A DNA stretch of 64,000 nucleotides from Microcella sp. (GTDB lineage: Bacteria; Actinomycetota; Actinomycetes; Actinomycetales; Microbacteriaceae), in NCBI RefSeq assembly GCF_025808395.1, contig NZ_CP075524.1, positions 2,480,001 through 2,544,000 of the forward strand, in the 5' to 3' direction. A program made the translations under genes and the position numbers. The notes beneath the pieces were generated by a model that was given only the letters and a program-made list of their open reading frames with translations, had not been told where the DNA came from and did not search any database. Positions 51,240-59,281 of the stretch are shown here, in pieces (position 1 is the stretch's first letter; each line of letters opens with the position of its first letter).

Positions 51240-53099
51240 CTACTCGAGAGGCTCGAGCGCCGTGATGCTCGACACCGGCAGGGTGCGCTCGATGTCAGAT
51301 GCGGTGTCGCGACCGCGCACGCGCCCCGCCGCAATACCCGTCGGCTCAAGCACGAACGAGCGCTCGCTGCCGTCGGCGAGCGTGACCGTTGCACGCACCG
51401 TGAGCTTGCCGCGCAGCGCAAGCTGCCACTGACGGGCCACCCACGCGCCGTCGCCGTCGATGCCGACCGTCGATCCTGTTCGGATGCGCGCGACCGCCGC
51501 AGCCACACTGTCGTCGACAGCGGGGGGCGCGGGCTGAGCACGCGAGCGACCCGGCCGCTCGGGGGTGGTGGTGCCTTCGTCGGTCGCCGCCGGATACCGC
51601 GCATCGATGAGAGTCCACAGCACGACGGCGGGCTCGTGACGGCTCACGGCCCGATGCGGGCCGACTCGTCGCAGCCCCAGAGCGGCGGCAGCCGCATCGA
51701 CCAGCATCGATTCGAGCAGCACCGGGTCGGCGCTGCGCACGCCGGTGCGCGCGCCGAGCTCGGCCGCCTCATCGTGCTCGAGCGCACCCACCCGGATGAC
51801 GCCGTACCGCCGAGCGGTCTCGTCGATCAAGTACACCAGTGGCTGCGGAAGGCCGGTGAGCGAGATCGTCGACAAGAACGTCGTCAGCGACTCGGCCGAC
51901 TCGCCCATCGCGATCGCGCGCGTCACGCTGTCGGCGGTGATGCGGTAGCGGCCCGCGAGAGCCGTGCTCTCGACTTCGGCGGTGCGCCGCAAGCGCTCGT
52001 CGAGTTCGCCCGCGAGCGGGCCCGGAGACACGATGGTCAAGTCGTGCTGCAGATACACCTGGCGCACCTCGGCGGGCACCAGTGGCGCGAGAGCCGCTCG
52101 CGCAGCCTCTGCACCTGCGGTCAGCAGCGCGTGGCCGATACTGGTCGCTCGGCCGTCGACCGACACACCGAGACGCTCAGCCTGCTCGCCACGATCGCGC
52201 AACCGCTCGCGAACTGCGTCTGAGCCGGCCGGGTACAACCACGACACGATGACCTCGAACGCAGAACCCCACACCGAGTCGATGCTCTCGGTCAACGCCG
52301 TCGTGAGGTCGTCAGGAAGAGAGTCGATCCACGCCGTGGCGAGCTGCGCCCACCGAGACGCCGGGTCGAGGCGGCGCCACACGTCGCCCGCCTCAGTCGA
52401 GCTCGCCGAGCCGTCGACCTCGACGACGAGCCCGGCCTGCGACGCGAGATCGACGAGGGCAGGCACGGCGTCGACGTCGACACCGGCGGCGGCGGCGAGT
52501 CGTTTCGCGTCGGGAAGCGACAGCCCGCCCCTGGCGAGCAGACGACCGGGCGTCTCTGCGAGAGCGAGCACCACCTCGGTCACCGCGACCGTGGTCGTGA
52601 ACGCGTGCTCGGCCCCCGTGCGGTCGAGCTTCTGCCGAGTCGCCGCGTCGAGAGCGACGGGCGAGAGTCGGGCGGCGGGAGCGGTCAGCTCGTCGGCCGT
52701 CGGCAGACCCCGCGCTGGCCACTCGGCGAGTTCGGCCCGCACGGCGGGCCAGACGACCACTCGAGCATCGACGAGGTCGATGAGCAGAGCATCCGTCGCC
52801 GCAGAGAGGTCGATCGCGACCTGCTCGGCGTCACGGCCCAGGCGAGCGCCGAGCTCTGCCAGGGTTGCGCCCTCATCAGCCTGCGCTGCAGCCGACAGCG
52901 CCGCGAGCGACCGCCGAGTGAGCGCTGACAGGGCAGACGCGATCGCCGACGGGTCGAGCAGGGCCTCGGCGAGATCGAACACGTCGCGCAGAGAAGTCGG
53001 CGAGATCGCGCGATCGCGAATGACTCGCGCCACGCGGTCGTCGTCGAGGTCACGCAGTCGCGCGGCGAGCGCGAGGGAGGCGGCGCTAGTTGCCGGCAT
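51240..53099 (-). CDS. Helicase-associated-domain protein (XPB partner)
   Basis: A 619-residue protein with the XPB/Ssl2-like helicase-associated C-terminal domain (AALAPLVPAEVRQVYLQHDLTIVSPGPLAGELDERL, then the SRYRIT-type segment AGRYRITADSVTRAIAMGES). The first 250 residues are Ala/Leu helical repeats, probably winged-helix modules. No ATPase motif. Always near XPB in actinobacteria, so the two probably form a complex or are co-regulated. Its start overlaps the small membrane-protein gene by 14 bases. Confidence 0.9.
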   Translation of the reverse strand: MPATSAASLALAARLRDLDDDRVARVIRDRAISPTSLRDVFDLAEALLDPSAIASALSALTRRSLAALSAAAQADEGATLAELGARLGRDAEQVAIDLSAATDALLIDLVDARVVVWPAVRAELAEWPARGLPTADELTAPAARLSPVALDAATRQKLDRTGAEHAFTTTVAVTEVVLALAETPGRLLARGGLSLPDAKRLAAAAGVDVDAVPALVDLASQAGLVVEVDGSASSTEAGDVWRRLDPASRWAQLATAWIDSLPDDLTTALTESIDSVWGSAFEVIVSWLYPAGSDAVRERLRDRGEQAERLGVSVDGRATSIGHALLTAGAEAARAALAPLVPAEVRQVYLQHDLTIVSPGPLAGELDERLRRTAEVESTALAGRYRITADSVTRAIAMGESAESLTTFLSTISLTGLPQPLVYLIDETARRYGVIRVGALEHDEAAELGARTGVRSADPVLLESMLVDAAAAALGLRRVGPHRAVSRHEPAVVLWTLIDARYPAATDEGTTTPERPGRSRAQPAPPAVDDSVAAAVARIRTGSTVGIDGDGAWVARQWQLALRGKLTVRATVTLADGSERSFVLEPTGIAAGRVRGRDTASDIERTLPVSSITALEPLE

Positions 53100-53349
53100 C
53101 CTTGGCGGCCCGCCCCCGACGCACGGCGCTGACCACGAGCAGAGTGATGATCAGCACGAAACCGATGGGCAGGCCGATGAGCGGCATCATGACGACGACG
53201 GGCCAGATGCCGGTCGAATAGTCGATGCTCGCTCCAGTAGCGATGATGAGCGCCACGAAGCTCGCCAGACTCACCACGATGACCGCGGCGACCATATAGG
53301 CCAGCACACGCTCGAGGCGGTGGCTCATCACGAACGATTCTTCGGGCAT
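53086..53349 (-). CDS. Small two-helix membrane protein, conserved hypothetical
   Basis: 87 residues. Membrane helices at about 18-38 (VLAYMVAAVIVVSLASFVALII) and 47-72 (WPVVVMMPLIGLPIGFVLIITLLV), then a basic tail RRGRAAKDAGN. An internal Met at residue 8 (53328) may be the true start. First gene of the unit leading into the helicase pair. No function recognised. Confidence 0.7.
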   Translation of the reverse strand: MPEESFVMSHRLERVLAYMVAAVIVVSLASFVALIIATGASIDYSTGIWPVVVMMPLIGLPIGFVLIITLLVVSAVRRGRAAKDAGN

Positions 53350-53516
53350 GAGTCAAGAATAGGTGCCGCACGACCCGGCGACCTACCCCGAGTGCTGGGG
53401 GTATGCCGCACAAGCGTGCTTCGTCGAGAGCGGCGGCACCGGTCGATGCTCGGCCCCGCGCGCACCGTCGAAGACCGGTAGCCTAGAGGCTCACCACCAT
53501 TCGCATAGGAGATCTC

Positions 53517-53897
53517 ATGCCCACCGGCAAGGTCAAGTTCTACGACCAAGAGAAAGGCTTCGGCTTCATCGCATCAGATGAAGGCGACGAGGTCTTTCTG
53601 CACGCCTCGGCGCTGCCCGAAGGTGCGGTGGTGAAAGCCGGCACTCGACTCGAATTCGGGGTGGCAGACGGCAAGCGCGGTGCGCAGGCGCTGTCAGTGC
53701 GCGTTCTGGATGCGAAGCCCACGCTCGCGCGAGTGAACCGCAAGTCGGCCGACGACATGTCGATCATCATCGAAGACCTCGTCAAGCTGCTCGACGGCAT
53801 CGGCACCAACCTCAAGCGCGGCCGCTACCCCGACTCGGCGCACGGTGCCAAGATCGCGGCCATGCTGCGCAAGGTCGCCGACGAGCTCGATGCCTAG
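53517..53897 (+). CDS. Cold-shock-domain protein with C-terminal extension
   Basis: A 126-residue protein. Residues 1-65 are a cold-shock domain (TGKVKFYDQEKGFGFI has RNP1; EVFLHASAL is RNP2). Residues 66-126 are an extra helical part, ending YPDSAHGAKIAAMLRKVADELDA. This double layout is common in actinobacteria. AGGAGA is 6 bases upstream of ATG 53517. Eight bases separate it from DUF3027, with which it is usually paired. Confidence 0.94.
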   Translation: MPTGKVKFYDQEKGFGFIASDEGDEVFLHASALPEGAVVKAGTRLEFGVADGKRGAQALSVRVLDAKPTLARVNRKSADDMSIIIEDLVKLLDGIGTNLKRGRYPDSAHGAKIAAMLRKVADELDA

Positions 53898-53905
53898 GCC
53901 CGCTC

Positions 53906-54421
53906 GTGGCTAGGGCGACGAAGAAGACTGCGGCCGATCCCTCGGGGGCTGCCGATGCGGCGACGCTCGAGCCTCTCGCCCGCCACGCGCTCGCCGAGAT
54001 CACTGCGGCTGCCAACGTCGGAGCCTTGCGCGACATCGTCGTGGCCGACGATGTCGCCACTGTGCGCTTCTCGACGACCCAGGGCGGCTACCCCGGTTGG
54101 TACTGGACGGTGGCCATCGCCGTGAACCCCGGCATGCAGCCGGGGGTGCTCGAGACCGAGCTGATTCCCGCTGAAGGGGCGCTCACGGCTCCTGACTGGG
54201 TGCCGTGGGCCGATCGCCTCGACGACTACTTGGCGCAGCAGGCCCTCGAGCGCGAGGCGGCGGGCGACGGTGACGCCGACGACTCGTCCAGGCTCGACTC
54301 AGACGACGACGATGACGACCTGCACGACGAGCACGACGTGCACGGAGACGATGGCGACGACGTGTTCGACGGCGTCGACATCGACCTGCACCTCGACGAC
54401 GAGTCGCTCACCGTCGAGTAG
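53906..54421 (+). CDS. DUF3027 family protein
   Basis: A 171-residue protein from GTG 53906. The DUF3027 signature is FSTTQGGYPGWYWTVAIAVNPG, ELIPAEGALTAPDWVPWADRL. The last 50 residues are an Asp-rich acidic tail (about 24 acidic residues, including DDDDDD-like runs). Conserved in actinobacteria beside the cold-shock gene; function unknown. The palindromic repeat copy A lies 33 bases after the stop. Confidence 0.9.
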   Translation: MARATKKTAADPSGAADAATLEPLARHALAEITAAANVGALRDIVVADDVATVRFSTTQGGYPGWYWTVAIAVNPGMQPGVLETELIPAEGALTAPDWVPWADRLDDYLAQQALEREAAGDGDADDSSRLDSDDDDDDLHDEHDVHGDDGDDVFDGVDIDLHLDDESLTVE

Positions 54422-54453
54422 CCCGCGCCGCGCCGCGCCCGAGGGTGCCGCGT

Positions 54454-54534
54454 GAGTCGTCGTTCGTGGCACGAGTCGTGAAACGTGGCACGAGTCGTGA
54501 AACGTGTCGCGACTCTTGCCACGAACGGCGACTC
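54454..54534. repeat. Dispersed palindromic repeat, copy A (nested, with internal duplication)
   Basis: Outer arms GAGTCGTCGTTCGTGGCA (54454-54471) and TGCCACGAACGGCGACTC (54517-54534) pair at 17 of 18 positions. Inside, the unit TGGCACGAGTCGTGAAACG occurs twice in tandem (54467-54485, 54486-54504), and the second copy pairs with CGACTCTTGCCA (54510-54521). The same unit recurs at 55977. Confidence 0.88.
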
Positions 54535-54647
54535 TCGGCGGCGAGTTCTGGCGCTGAGGAGTCCTTCACGGGCGAGGCTCAACCGCACGGGGCCACCGGT
54601 CGCGCTGAGCTACCCCGCCGGCCGCAGCACACTGGCACGCTCGCGCG

Positions 54648-55667
54648 ATGAACTCTCTCGATCCATTCATGACGACGTCGGCGGCATCAACCCTCGCCCC
54701 TTCCGGGTCAGCGTCTGCGCTGAACCCGGCACCCGCGCCGACACTGCTGCGTCTCGCCGAAGAAGTAGATGAGGGCATTCGTTCTCGGCAGTACCGAGCG
54801 GCTCGACGCGGCGACCTAATGCGACTGGCGCCCGGTGCCTTCGTGCCGGCCGACGAGTGGTCAGAGCTCGGGCCAGACGCACAGTATCGCCTGGTGATCG
54901 AGGCGACGCTCGAGCGAGTGCGCGACGGCGAGGTGCTCTCGCACTGGTCGGCCGCAGCGCTGTGGCGACTGCCCATTATCGGAGCATGGCCCGCGAGGGT
55001 GCACGTCACTGCTCCGGTCGATGCAGCTCGTCGATCGACTACGGTGCTGCGTCGTCATCGACGACAGCTGGCCGACGTGCCCGCCGCATTTCTCGGCACC
55101 CCCGTGACCTCGCTCGCCGAAACGGTCATCGACATGGCTCGCGTCGCGCCGTTCGCCACTGCCGTGGCGATGGGGGATGCCGCGCTTCACTCGCACGAAC
55201 ACCCCGGGTCGACGCCTCATCACCGCGGAGTCTCGCGATACGACCTCGAGCGCGTGCTCACCGCTTCGTCAGAGCGTCGTGGTGCCGCTCGCGCTCGCCG
55301 AGTGCTCGGCTTCGTCGACGGGCGCGCCGATCGACCCGGTGAGTCGCTCTCGCGCGTGACCATGCACCTGTTGGGTGTGCCGACTCCTGTGCTGCAGCAC
55401 CGCGTCGTCGGCCCGCCGGGCAAGGTGTACTACCTCGACTTCTACTGGCCCGAGCAGAACATCGGCGCAGACTTCGACGGCCGCATCAAGTACACCGACC
55501 CGGCGTTCCGCGGCGGGCGAACCGCCGACGAGGTGGTGTATGACGAGAAGCTGCGCGAAGACGAGGTGCGGCTCGACCTCGATGGATACGGTCGGTGGGA
55601 TTGGCGGGTCGCCGGTTCGTCTGAACTTCTCGCGGAACGTCTGCGGCGCATCGGCCTGCGCTGGTAG
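54648..55667 (+). CDS. AbiEi-like antitoxin/DUF559-type protein, orphan
   Basis: A 339-residue protein. The N-terminal part (YRAARRGDLMRLAPGAFVP, then SHWSAAALWRLPIIG) resembles the wHTH AbiEi antitoxin domain of type IV toxin-antitoxin systems. The C-terminal half has YYLDFYWPEQNIGADFDGRIKY and ADEVVYDEKLREDEVR, a PD-(D/E)XK/Vsr-like core as in DUF559 proteins. Such proteins are frequent, often lone, in actinobacteria. No AbiEii nucleotidyltransferase is adjacent, so a toxin-antitoxin role is doubtful. ATG 54648 or 54669 is possible. Confidence 0.75.
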   Translation: MNSLDPFMTTSAASTLAPSGSASALNPAPAPTLLRLAEEVDEGIRSRQYRAARRGDLMRLAPGAFVPADEWSELGPDAQYRLVIEATLERVRDGEVLSHWSAAALWRLPIIGAWPARVHVTAPVDAARRSTTVLRRHRRQLADVPAAFLGTPVTSLAETVIDMARVAPFATAVAMGDAALHSHEHPGSTPHHRGVSRYDLERVLTASSERRGAARARRVLGFVDGRADRPGESLSRVTMHLLGVPTPVLQHRVVGPPGKVYYLDFYWPEQNIGADFDGRIKYTDPAFRGGRTADEVVYDEKLREDEVRLDLDGYGRWDWRVAGSSELLAERLRRIGLRW

Positions 55668-55700
55668 GAGCGGAGGCGGGGCGGGATCGGGATGCTCGAG

Positions 55701-55934
55701 CTAGGTGCGGCGGCGGCGCGAGACGAGCAGGCCAATGAGCCCGAGTGCCACGCCGACGCCGATCGTGGTGAGCACGCGGGCGGGGTCGAACGGGGCGGGT
55801 GCGGCGAGCATCCCGAGCACGACGGCGAGGCCCACGAGCCAGCCGCCGAGCCCGACCGCGAACGCGAGCGTGTCGTTCGTCGTCGCGGGTTCGGGCTGCG
55901 GGCGGCGCTCGGCGTGCGGAACGTAGAGCCTCAT
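55701..55934 (-). CDS. DUF2530-like small membrane protein
   Basis: 77 residues from MRLYVPHAERRP at 55934. Two helices, LAFAVGLGGWLVGLAVVLGML and VLTTIGVGVALGLIGLLV, and a terminal SRRRRT. Matches the short actinobacterial DUF2530 pattern. Function unknown. Repeat copy B starts 30 bases upstream of its start codon. Confidence 0.7.
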   Translation of the reverse strand: MRLYVPHAERRPQPEPATTNDTLAFAVGLGGWLVGLAVVLGMLAAPAPFDPARVLTTIGVGVALGLIGLLVSRRRRT

Positions 55935-55963
55935 GCACCCCAGTCTGGCAGTTCGCGGTTCGA

Positions 55964-56034
55964 GAGCAGCCATTCTTGGCACGAGTCGTGAAACGTTCGG
56001 CGACCCATGCCACACACTGCGACTCGGGCTGCTC
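55964..56034. repeat. Dispersed palindromic repeat, copy B
   Basis: Holds TTGGCACGAGTCGTGAAACG (55976-55995), identical to copy A over 19 bases, then CGACCCATGCCA (56001-56012). Outer arms GAGCAGCC (55964-55971) and GGCTGCTC (56027-56034) are perfect inverse copies. So the order inner palindrome within outer palindrome is the same as in copy A. Confidence 0.85.
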
Positions 56035-56035
56035 G

Positions 56036-56179
56036 ACGGTGCGGCGGCGGCCAGCGCGGTGCGGCGGCGGCGCGGGCGGTGCGGAACGGCGGCGTGGTGC
56101 CGACCGGGCCGGCGTGGCGCCGACCGGGCCGGCGCGGCCCGGCGTGGTGGCGGCCCGCGCGGCGGCGAGCAGCGCGGCG
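56036..56179. repeat. Very GC-rich low-complexity tract with 20-bp tandem repeat
   Basis: Runs of GCGGCGG and similar, with two adjacent copies of GGCGTGGYGCCGACCGGGCC at 56091-56110 and 56111-56130 and a partial third. No credible gene. It separates repeat B from the end of serC and may form strong structures. Confidence 0.75.
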
Positions 56180-57295
56180 CTAGGCGGCGAGAGCTCCGAG
56201 CACGTGGTCGATCGAGCGGGTGAGCTGCCGCACGTCGTCAGGCTCAACGGCGACAAAGGTGGCGACGCGCAACTGGTTGCGACCGAGCTTGCGGTAGGGC
56301 TCGGTGTCGACGATGCCGTTGGAGCGCAGCACGGCGGCAAGGTGCGCGGCGTCGATCGACTCATCGAAGTCGATGGTGACGACGACTTGAGAGCGGTGCG
56401 CGGGGTCGGCCACGAACGGGGTCGCGAGCTCGTGCGCGTCGGCCCACGAGTAGAGGTGCTGCGAGCTCTCGGAGGTGCGCGCGCTCGCCCAGGCGAGGCC
56501 GCCCGACTCGTTCATCCAGCGCAGTTGGCTGTCGAGCAGCACGAGCGTCGCGAGCGCGGGAGTGTTGAGGGTCTGGTTGAGCCGCGAATTGTCGATTGCG
56601 GCGGTGAGCGACAAGAACGGCGGAATGTACCGGTCTGACGCCCCGAGTGACGCCGCGCGTTCGAGGGCGGCCGGGCTCATGAGCGCGAACCACAGCCCAC
56701 CGTCGCCGGCGAAGTTCTTCTGCGGCGCGAAGTAGTAGACGTCGGTCTCGGCGAGGTCGACGTCGATGCCGCCGGCGGCGCTGGTCGCGTCGACGAGAGT
56801 CAGAGCATCTGGGGCCGTGCCGATGCGGCGCACGGCAGCGCTGACTCCGGTGGAGGTTTCGTTGTGGGGGTAGGCGTACACGTCGACGCCGTCGACGACG
56901 TCGAGCGTGCCGAGGGTTCCGCCGGGGGTCTTGACGACGTGCGGTGCTTCGAGCCAGGGGGCCGACGCCGAGGCGACGAACTTCGAGCCGAATTCGCCGA
57001 AGTCGAGGTGCGCACTGCGACGTTCGATGAGGCCCGCCGCGGCGACATCCCACAACGCAGTCGACCCGCCATTTCCCAGAACGACCTCATAGCCGTCGGG
57101 CAGTCGGAACAGTTCGGTGAGCCCTGCCCGCACCTGACCCACGAGGTTCTTGACGGGTGCCTGTCGATGCGAGGTTCCGAGGATGCTCGCCGCGGCCAAG
57201 AGGTCGCTCAGTTGCTCGCTGCGCACCTTCGAAGGGCCGCACCCGAAGCGTCCGTCTGAGGGCAGAAGCTCGGCGGGGATCACGATGTCGGCCAT
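56180..57295 (-). CDS. serC: Phosphoserine transaminase
   Basis: Converts 3-phosphohydroxypyruvate and glutamate to phosphoserine in serine synthesis; PLP enzyme. Start MADIVIPAELLPSDGRFGCGPSKVR at 57295 gives 371 residues, the actinobacterial length. The PLP-Lys is in YFAPQKNFAGDGGLW, with DATSAAGG before it (cofactor Asp) and NGGSTALWD near residue 77. It is divergent from the DtxR gene. Confidence 0.94.
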   Translation of the reverse strand: MADIVIPAELLPSDGRFGCGPSKVRSEQLSDLLAAASILGTSHRQAPVKNLVGQVRAGLTELFRLPDGYEVVLGNGGSTALWDVAAAGLIERRSAHLDFGEFGSKFVASASAPWLEAPHVVKTPGGTLGTLDVVDGVDVYAYPHNETSTGVSAAVRRIGTAPDALTLVDATSAAGGIDVDLAETDVYYFAPQKNFAGDGGLWFALMSPAALERAASLGASDRYIPPFLSLTAAIDNSRLNQTLNTPALATLVLLDSQLRWMNESGGLAWASARTSESSQHLYSWADAHELATPFVADPAHRSQVVVTIDFDESIDAAHLAAVLRSNGIVDTEPYRKLGRNQLRVATFVAVEPDDVRQLTRSIDHVLGALAA

Positions 57296-57367
57296 TCGGC
57301 CATCGTACCGAGAGCGCGACGGCACACGCCGCCACAGGCGCCCCAGCGGTGGGCGCGCTGGCTTAGG

Positions 57368-57386
57368 CTAGGCAAGCCTGACTTCT
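57368..57386. promoter_or_regulatory. Possible DtxR/IdeR iron box at the dtxR promoter
   Basis: CTAGGCAAGCCTGACTTCT matches 12 of 19 consensus positions, weaker than the heme-gene boxes. Placed 20 bases before the regulator start, so it could give autoregulation. Confidence 0.5.
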
Positions 57387-57405
57387 GATCATGAGAGGGG
57401 GAGTC

Positions 57406-58095
57406 GTGACCGACCTCGTCGACACCACCGAGATGTACTTGCGCACGATTCTCGACCTCGAAGAAGAGCAGATCATTCCCTTGCGTGCGCGCATCAGCGA
57501 GCGGTTGGGTCACTCTGGCCCGACAGTGTCACAGACCATCTCACGCATGGAGCGCGACGGCCTGGTGCGAGTTGAAGGAGATCGGCACCTCGAGCTGACC
57601 GAAGACGGCAGGGCGAAAGCCGTCTCGGTCATGCGCAAGCACCGTCTTGCCGAGCGCTTGCTCGCCGACGTCATCGGACTCGACTGGGCGTATGTGCACG
57701 ATGAGGCGTGCCGGTGGGAGCACGTGATGAGTGAGCAGGTCGAGCGGCGCATTCTCGATATGCTCGACAACCCGACCGAGTCGCCCTACGGAAACCCGAT
57801 TCCGGGCCTTGAGCACTTGGGTGGTTCGGCCGCGACGGAGTTTCTCGATGGAGTGATCTCGCTCACGCACGCTGCTGCGGTGGGGATGCGCAGCGGCGTC
57901 ATCCGCCGCCTCGCCGAGCCGGTGCAGGTCGACCCCGACCTGCTGCACCAGTTGCGAGAAGCGGGGGCGGTACCCGGCGCCGAGGCGCGAATTCGTCCAG
58001 AACCGAACGGCTATGTCAGCGTCGAAGTGATGGGCCGCGACGAGGGCATCGACCTGCCCGCCGAGATCGCACAGCACATCTATGTTGCTGAGTGA
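57406..58095 (+). CDS. dtxR: DtxR/IdeR-family iron-dependent repressor
   Basis: A 229-residue metalloregulator. GTG 57406 after GAGAGGGGG makes the residue numbers match corynebacterial DtxR. The HTH is IPLRARISERLGHSGPTVSQTISRMERDGLV. All metal ligands are at the DtxR positions: Met10, Cys102, Glu105, His106 (primary) and His79, Glu83, His98 (ancillary). A C-terminal SH3-like domain is present (about 150-229). It should bind iron boxes such as those at 11067, 11093, 15360 and 20448, repressing heme uptake when Fe(II) is ample. MntR is less likely given the Cys102. Confidence 0.95.
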   Translation: MTDLVDTTEMYLRTILDLEEEQIIPLRARISERLGHSGPTVSQTISRMERDGLVRVEGDRHLELTEDGRAKAVSVMRKHRLAERLLADVIGLDWAYVHDEACRWEHVMSEQVERRILDMLDNPTESPYGNPIPGLEHLGGSAATEFLDGVISLTHAAAVGMRSGVIRRLAEPVQVDPDLLHQLREAGAVPGAEARIRPEPNGYVSVEVMGRDEGIDLPAEIAQHIYVAE

Positions 58096-58130
58096 GTTCT
58101 GATCACTACATCTAGTGCTGGCGAGTCGGT

Positions 58131-58160
58131 TTGTAACACTTCCGTTATCTCACGTACACT
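58131..58160 (+). promoter_or_regulatory. Sigma-70-type promoter for the NlpC/P60 gene
   Basis: TTGTAA (58131-58136), 18 bases, TACACT (58155-58160). One of the clearest promoters in the window; it leaves a leader of about 135 bases. Confidence 0.65.
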
Positions 58161-58256
58161 CAACCAGTTGCCGCCCAAACCCAACCGGTCGGCGACTCTG
58201 ACGCAGAACGCTTCGCATGCCCGTCTTCTGCAATCAGACCGTGGACACCACGAAAT

Positions 58257-58271
58257 TAGGCGGGCCGCCTA
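58257..58271 (+). promoter_or_regulatory. Palindrome in the NlpC/P60 leader
   Basis: TAGGCGGGCCGCCTA, a 15-base palindrome 18 bases before the AGGAGG. Could be a leader hairpin or operator. It does not carry the conserved blocks I know for the ydaO riboswitch. Confidence 0.5.
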
Positions 58272-58303
58272 GTGTGAGCGGCGAAGCGCAGGAGGTTACA
58301 CCT

Positions 58304-59179
58304 TTGAATCACCGCATCAACCCCGAGTCGAACGACTCGACCACCTCGAGTTCTTCTGAACTTTCGCACCACGGCCGCCGGGCTTCTGCTCCGGCCAAGA
58401 AGCGCTCTTTTTTCGCCCGTCGCGAGGGTGCGACGACCCCGGCCATGGCGACCGCCGAGGTCGTGCCCGCCATCGCCGCCGTGCCCGTGTCGTCTCGCCA
58501 CGCGGGGTGGAAGCGCACCGCCATGAACATGGGCGCCATGACGGCCGCTACGGCCATCGTCGCAACGCTCGCTCTGCCGGGCACCTCGCTGCAGCCGGCC
58601 GCAAACGCCGAGTCGAATCAGACCGCCGAGGCGGTCGCTGAGCTTCGGGCCACGTCGTCGCAAGAGATCGAGTTGACCGCTGCCGAGCCGGTCATCGTCG
58701 ACGCGAGTCGCGCCGAATTCTCGGCGACCGACCCCGCGGCACTTCGCCGAGCTGAACTAACAGCCCAACGCTTGGCGGCAAGAGCCGCGTGGAGTGGACC
58801 GTCGGTCGGCGACTTCCTCGCTAACCCTCCCTACCCCAACTTCAGTCTCGACCAGGTCGTGCAAGTTGCTTTGCAGTATCAGGGAGTGCCGTGGGTTTTC
58901 GGTGGCACGACTCCCGCTGGGTTCGATTGCTCTGGATTCGTGCAGTATGTGTATGCGCAGTTCGGAATCGCATTGCCACGGACGGTGAGCCAGCAGGGCG
59001 CCGCTGGAACGCGCATTTCACGCGCCGATGCTCGCCCTGGTGACGTCGTCATCATGCCGGGTCACAACGGCATCTACATGGGTAACGGCACCTTCATCGA
59101 CTCGCCCCGCGCGGGTGCTGTCATCAGCGTTCGCCCCATCTGGTCTGACAACTACTACATCGTCCGCTACGGAATTTGA
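58304..59179 (+). CDS. Secreted NlpC/P60 peptidoglycan peptidase
   Basis: A cell-wall hydrolase of 291 residues. The TTG at 58304 is chosen because AGGAGG (58290-58295) is 8 bases upstream. After a long charged, Ser-rich N-terminus a signal/anchor helix at about 80-100 (MGAMTAATAIVATLALPG) precedes an Ala/Glu-rich stretch. The NlpC/P60 domain (about 175-291) has the catalytic Cys in GGTTPAGFDCSGFVQYVY and His in MPGHNGIYMG. It cleaves stem peptides, probably in division or growth. Confidence 0.92.
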   Translation: MNHRINPESNDSTTSSSSELSHHGRRASAPAKKRSFFARREGATTPAMATAEVVPAIAAVPVSSRHAGWKRTAMNMGAMTAATAIVATLALPGTSLQPAANAESNQTAEAVAELRATSSQEIELTAAEPVIVDASRAEFSATDPAALRRAELTAQRLAARAAWSGPSVGDFLANPPYPNFSLDQVVQVALQYQGVPWVFGGTTPAGFDCSGFVQYVYAQFGIALPRTVSQQGAAGTRISRADARPGDVVIMPGHNGIYMGNGTFIDSPRAGAVISVRPIWSDNYYIVRYGI

Positions 59180-59281
59180 CGGGCATCCGTCGGCTGTGCG
59201 TCAACCTTAACGACCGATGACGCGGCGCGCCTTGACCTCGCAGACCGCCGAGATCGACACGATGACGTCGCTGTTCGCTCG

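Noticed and set aside
54454..56179. Insertion sequence remnant around the palindromic repeats
   Set aside because: No transposase fragment or matching terminal repeats flanking a coding region were found.
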